This document shows, in pieces, positions 62,701 through 64,000 of a stretch of 64,000 nt of DNA. The DNA is from Annona cherimola (lineage: Eukaryota > Streptophyta > Magnoliopsida > Magnoliales > Annonaceae), in assembly GCA_030490835.1 (NCBI GenBank), contig CM059973.1, positions 88,743,641 to 88,807,640 of the forward strand. The letters run 5' to 3'. The stretch's first letter is position 1; every line of letters begins with the position of its first letter. The notes beneath the pieces were generated by a model. That model saw only the letters and a program-made list of their open reading frames with translations, was not told where the DNA came from and searched no databases. The translations under genes and the position numbers were made by a program.

Positions 62701-63138
62701 TCCTGTACCCACTATCTGATTTTTCATATTACTTGGTTGTGGCTGCATTGATTTGTACAATTTGCAACTCTGGGTGCAGAGGGAACTGTACGGCCAAGAA
62801 CTACATGAGTTTTTTGAATGCTCTGTGGAAATCTTGTCAGAAATTCACCAAGGATCTTGTGCTGAGGTGGTCAAATGTTTCATTAAAGGGTTCTTTTCTA
62901 CACATGACCTGATTTGATTCTAACTTTTGGGTGCGTGTTGTACTCTTTAGGTGACATACATGTCGAATCATCATTGTCTGCGCCTTCCTCGACAGATTAG
63001 GGATCCACTTACACAAGAAACTGAAGATTTTCTTTTAACCATCACTTCAGATCAAGAGATTGAGAAGTTGCTACTGTCTGACCTCTTCTTTTCATGTGCT
63101 ATGATTATCAATTTCATCCATGCTTCAACATTGACCAG
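41711..63138 (+). CDS. ATM: ATM checkpoint kinase, N-terminal ~712 residues (continues past window)
   Basis: Twenty exons join in phase with GT-AG borders: 41711-41779, 42528-42636, 42757-42900, 44512-44673, 44788-44983, 45138-45294, 45401-45540, 45619-45706, 46648-46754, 51105-51203, 52045-52101, 52912-52984, 53831-53905, 55813-55854, 56005-56075, 57262-57310, 59005-59076, 62528-62680, 62780-62866, 62951-63138. The product starts MATSRDVQEIISKLSSDK and carries stretches matching my recollection of plant ATM (DVPSFQSEYGTILRHLLA, HSLLENPPGDFPDNLRED, LLDVVSKELDQ, RLPRQIRDPL). This is the helical-repeat N-terminus; FAT, PI3K-like kinase and FATC lie downstream. ATM signals double-strand breaks in the nucleus. 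Exon 13 could start at 53789 instead, adding 14 in-frame codons. The next exon after 63138 was not found. A missed tiny exon is possible. Confidence 0.92.
43317..43605. repeat. Direct repeat in ATM intron 3, about 210 bp period
   Basis: AAATATTGATAAACACAATA followed by GATTGATCTTGTC...GTGTCATTAGC at about 43318 recurs at about 43529 with small changes (GATTAGTCTTGTC...GTTGTCATTGGC). This is a tandem duplication or the repeated ends of an old element. Confidence 0.55.
47264..49591. mobile_element. Outer hAT-type MITE in ATM intron 9, with a perfect 8-bp TSD
   Basis: Begins TACATGTGTAAATCGGATCG at 47264 and ends ATTTACACCCCTA at 49591 (inverted: TAGGGGTGTAAAT). Exact 8-bp duplications CGTGTAAG flank it at 47256-47263 and 49592-49599. 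Without the element nested inside it (47676-49567) it would be only about 430 bp. It has GGGTTG/CAACCC-rich subterminal sequence and no ORF. Confidence 0.85.
47676..49567 (-). mobile_element. Inner hAT-type element nested in the outer one
   Basis: Begins TAGGGGTGTAAATCGGGTCG and ends CCGACCCAATTTACACCCCT-A, inverted repeats of over 20 bp with few changes. It is flanked by AGACTAAC (47668-47675) and AGACCAAC (49568-49575), 7 of 8 matching. The interior is AT-rich on the left and GC-rich at 48850-49370. In the complete hAT copy at 17268 the GC-rich part is the transposase leader, so this element probably lies in minus orientation with its transposase deleted. No transposase sequence remains. 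Confidence 0.85.
51341..51690. mobile_element. Fold-back element in ATM intron 10
   Basis: Left terminus GACTGGTCTGAAA...TTTTCAGACCAGTC is a hairpin by itself. The interior pairs CCAAAAACATATTTTTAAA with TAAAAGCATGTTTTTGG and AACTGTTAATCCAGG with its partner. It contains TTTTACTATTTTTTGGAGAT, the shared core. The outermost right end (AATCGCGAATGGCC) no longer matches the left. Non-coding. Confidence 0.6.
53460..53547. repeat. 44-bp tandem duplication in ATM intron 12
   Basis: CCTTTTAGTCAAGGGTT-CTTTCATGG-TTATAATTAAGGATT occurs twice head to tail with two single-base differences. It is a recent local duplication. Confidence 0.8.
54905..55145 (-). repeat. MITE copy in ATM intron 13
   Basis: GATCCATTTTGTAATTGGTA edge, TTTCAATCATTATGTATATT, ACTGACCTATCTATTTTAT and TATCACATCACATCATTC are the reverse of the GATGTGATATGATA family. 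It ends at CTATGAAATTTTCC. Non-coding. Confidence 0.55.
55169..55209 (+). mobile_element. Short RTE-LINE 3' tail in ATM intron 13
   Basis: ACCCTACATGGGTGGGAAAC followed by GGCTTGTGATGATGATGATG closely matches the 3' end of the RTE element at 61960-62011. Only the last ~40 bp remain, as expected for a severely 5'-truncated insertion. Confidence 0.65.
56676..56955. repeat. MITE-like element in ATM intron 15
   Basis: Left edge GGATCCGTTTGGTAAT and right edge ATCCAAACAGCCCCTAA are approximate inverted repeats. The two halves inside share AATGCCTTGG/AATTAATG and TTTTGGCTG/TTTCGGCTG, suggesting an old internal duplication. Non-coding. Confidence 0.45.
59097..61973 (+). CDS. RTE LINE endonuclease-reverse transcriptase (5'-truncated ORF)
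   Basis: The frame is open for 958 codons. The first ~22 come from flanking intron and the TSD, so element protein begins near KSMEVVDVMRRRK. The APE-type endonuclease shows LQETRW (catalytic Glu, residue 43), GGDLNGHVG and SQIDFF. The reverse transcriptase follows from about residue 430, with KTGKALGPDNIP, FIDLEKAYDRVPR, LHQGSALSPYLF and the catalytic FADD near 702-705. The C-terminus ends EWRNRIHAADPT. One ORF with both activities is the RTE arrangement. The missing N-terminus would hold the first catalytic strand (TWN-type Asn), so endonuclease function is probably lost although the rest is intact. Confidence 0.9.
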   Translation: MNSHFLEYLYIYCFSLCIQRILKSMEVVDVMRRRKINIACLQETRWKGEKAKEINGFKLWYIGKDDNRNGVGIIVDNNFINKVVDVNRVNDRIIQIKLVLGAEVLNVISAYAPQVGLDDRIKKQFWDDLDSIMQRTSNQEKVVIGGDLNGHVGKEKVGYERSHGGFGFGIRNEMGNAILDFAIAYDLVIANTLFQKRDEHLITFKSGTNSSQIDFFLIRKLDRSLCINCKVIPGESLAMQHRLLVMDIYTQKELTKTKDNVIPKIKWWNLKGNNIELFRKRMIEEVKWDTQEDGVESMWDKMTINIKEVGQSIVGVYKNRRSPHRETWWWNEDVQKAINDKQEKFKTWQENKNDVNLQQYKLSKKATKKIISDAKHKAYESLYDRLGTRQGEKDIFKLAKLRENKGKDLTHVRCIKSEDQRVLVKDDNIKERWKTYFYSLLNDTPHEQLTLDVSLNREENRNISYFTKIRISEVKEALRKMKTGKALGPDNIPIETWKCMGDVGATWLTNLFNKIIKTKLMPSEWRKNIIVPIYKNKGDIQNCANYRGIKLMSHTMKLWERVIEHRLRRETNISENQFGFMPGRSTIEAIFLLRQLFEKYREKKKNLYMIFIDLEKAYDRVPRKLIWQVMRKKGINDRYIDIIKDMYEGAVTNVRTISGDTNVFPVKIGLHQGSALSPYLFTLVIDEITRHLQEEVPWCMLFADDIVLIDESKEGLNLKLNRWVDALESNGFRISRTKTEYMKCNFNNSENPDDEPIKILDQTVTKTNHFRYLGSIVQENGKIEKDIIHRIQAGWKKWRSASGILCDRRVPVKLKGKFYKTAIRPAMLYGAECWAVKEQHIQKMSVAEMRMLRWMSGKTRKDKIRNEIIRENLKVRPINDKMRENRLRWFGHVKRRPEVAPVRKTEFIQVEGGRRMRGRPKKTWMEVIKQDLKILHITENLVLNRQEWRNRIHAADPT
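59164..62011 (+). mobile_element. RTE-clade LINE inserted in ATM intron 17, 5'-truncated
   Basis: An exact 16-bp target duplication ATTCAAAGAATACTGA (59148-59163 and 62012-62027) flanks the element. It ends GACCCCACATAGGTGGGAAA-TGGCTTATGATGATG..., the GT/GA-repeat 3' end typical of plant RTE LINEs. The 5' end starts abruptly inside the endonuclease coding region. Same strand as ATM and wholly intronic. Perfect TSD and an open reading frame indicate a recent insertion. Confidence 0.92.
62305..62445 (+). pseudogene. Decayed partial duplicate of ATM exon 18 and its acceptor
   Basis: The segment repeats the end of intron 17 and the first ~60 bp of exon 18 about 158 bp upstream of the real one. 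CTTGTCTGCAGGAATCCTGT here matches CTTGTCTGCAGGAATCCTTT at 62518. It encodes ESCALNERIVMLLPVAIF, against ESFALNQRTVMLLPAAIF in the real exon. It then diverges, with an in-frame TAG at 62477-62479, and has no donor. It keeps a usable acceptor. Confidence 0.8.
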
Positions 63139-64000
63139 GTAGTCTCCACTTTTATTTTGGTATTCTTATGCAGATAATTTTCAGCAGAATTAGAAGTAAT
63201 CTTCTTGTTTCTGTTTGAGTAATACATTTGTTATTTTATTTTATTTTTATTTTTTCATTAACCACAATACAAATAAAGAAATTTAGCATTTCAGTTTAAT
63301 CAGAAAACTAAATTCGTTTCATTTGTCACATAATTAATGTGTAGCATTGACGAAGATCCATTCTCCAGTAGGTTCTATTAAAAACTGAATCCCAATGATT
63401 GCTTCATTGGTATTCCTTTTTCTCTGTCGCTTGTTACATTGCCCTTGGTTATATATGCTTCATGTGTATATTGGATGAATAATTTACTCAACTTTTTCTG
63501 CATCATGCACTTTGCCATTTCTGTTGCCACTCTGATTTTGCAATGAGTCTTGGTAAAAGGGAAGCAAAATGACATCTAGAGAGAACAAAAAGAACTTGGG
63601 CTGAACTAGAGAACCTCTAAAAATGATATTTCCATGCATCACTGGTTTTAACTTTTAACCTAAGGTGTAAGTTGGACGAATTGGTGTATCTAACCTAGTT
63701 TGACTCAAAATTTTCCTGATATATTATCTCCAATAATATCTTTTTGGTAGGCCGCTAGTAAATTTTCTTAAAGGAAATCAATATTTGCGTTTGTTCTCTG
63801 TTTTATCTATAGTACTCTGTTGATATTATCTCTAATTTAATGACATCGTCAGAGTTATTGTTGATATGACCTCCAATTTATCGATAGTGATAGAGATATT
63901 GTCTTTGTTATTGAATGCTTGTGTTCCCGATCTGTGCTGGCAGATAAAGACTGGATATATGTTGTTTTTATTGAGTGCTTGTAAATATTCATTTCTAACA
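63139..64000 (+). other. ATM intron 20 (incomplete)
   Basis: Begins GTAGTC after the split codon AG. No convincing acceptor plus conserved coding sequence was found before the window end, so the next exon is probably outside. Confidence 0.5.

Noticed and set aside
1..64000. CRISPR array, bacterial operon or phage-like defence system
   Set aside because: Spliced plant genes throughout; none of the repeats has regular spacers with unique sequence between identical units.

Overview
This window is plant nuclear DNA from a flowering plant. Genes are split by GT-AG introns, intergenic DNA is AT-rich, and transposons are very dense. The protein families present are plant ones: a PWWP-family protein, a Dof factor, a Casparian strip protein and plant-type ATM. 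The species cannot be fixed from the sequence alone. Gene structures below come from reading splice sites and checking codon phase by hand; homology statements rest on recalled family features, not on searches.

Layout. At 1-5217 (+) are the last two exons of a PWWP-family nuclear protein, separated by a 4.1 kb intron with three transposon-derived repeats. At 10192-12387 (-) is a two-exon Dof zinc-finger gene of the HCA2/DOF5.6 type; its true first exon lies 1.2 kb upstream of the long ORF. At 13724-15152 (-) is a three-exon Casparian strip membrane protein (CASP). At 17268-22015 is a complete-length hAT DNA transposon with terminal repeats, an 8-bp target duplication and a broken BED-finger transposase. 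From 22 to 41 kb I see no host gene. That stretch is a graveyard of fold-back and MITE-like elements, a small tRNA-type SINE, a gene-fragment-carrying Mutator-like element (36552-37483) and several nested insertions.

From 41711 to the window end (+) is the 5' part of ATM, the DNA double-strand-break checkpoint kinase. Twenty phase-consistent exons give about the first 712 residues; the FAT and kinase regions lie beyond the window. Its introns hold two hAT-type elements nested one inside the other (47264-49591), a fold-back element (51341-51690), an RTE-clade LINE with a perfect 16-bp target duplication (59164-62011), a short RTE tail (55169-55209) and a decayed partial duplication of exon 18.

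The host genes have no obvious joint role. Dof/HCA2-type factors act in vascular tissue, CASP in the endodermis and ATM in genome maintenance; their adjacency looks incidental. The most unusual material is the repeat population. One group of palindromic elements shares a core but has different termini, and in the clearest copies each terminus is itself a small hairpin. Another group has long terminal inverted repeats built from degenerate short modules.
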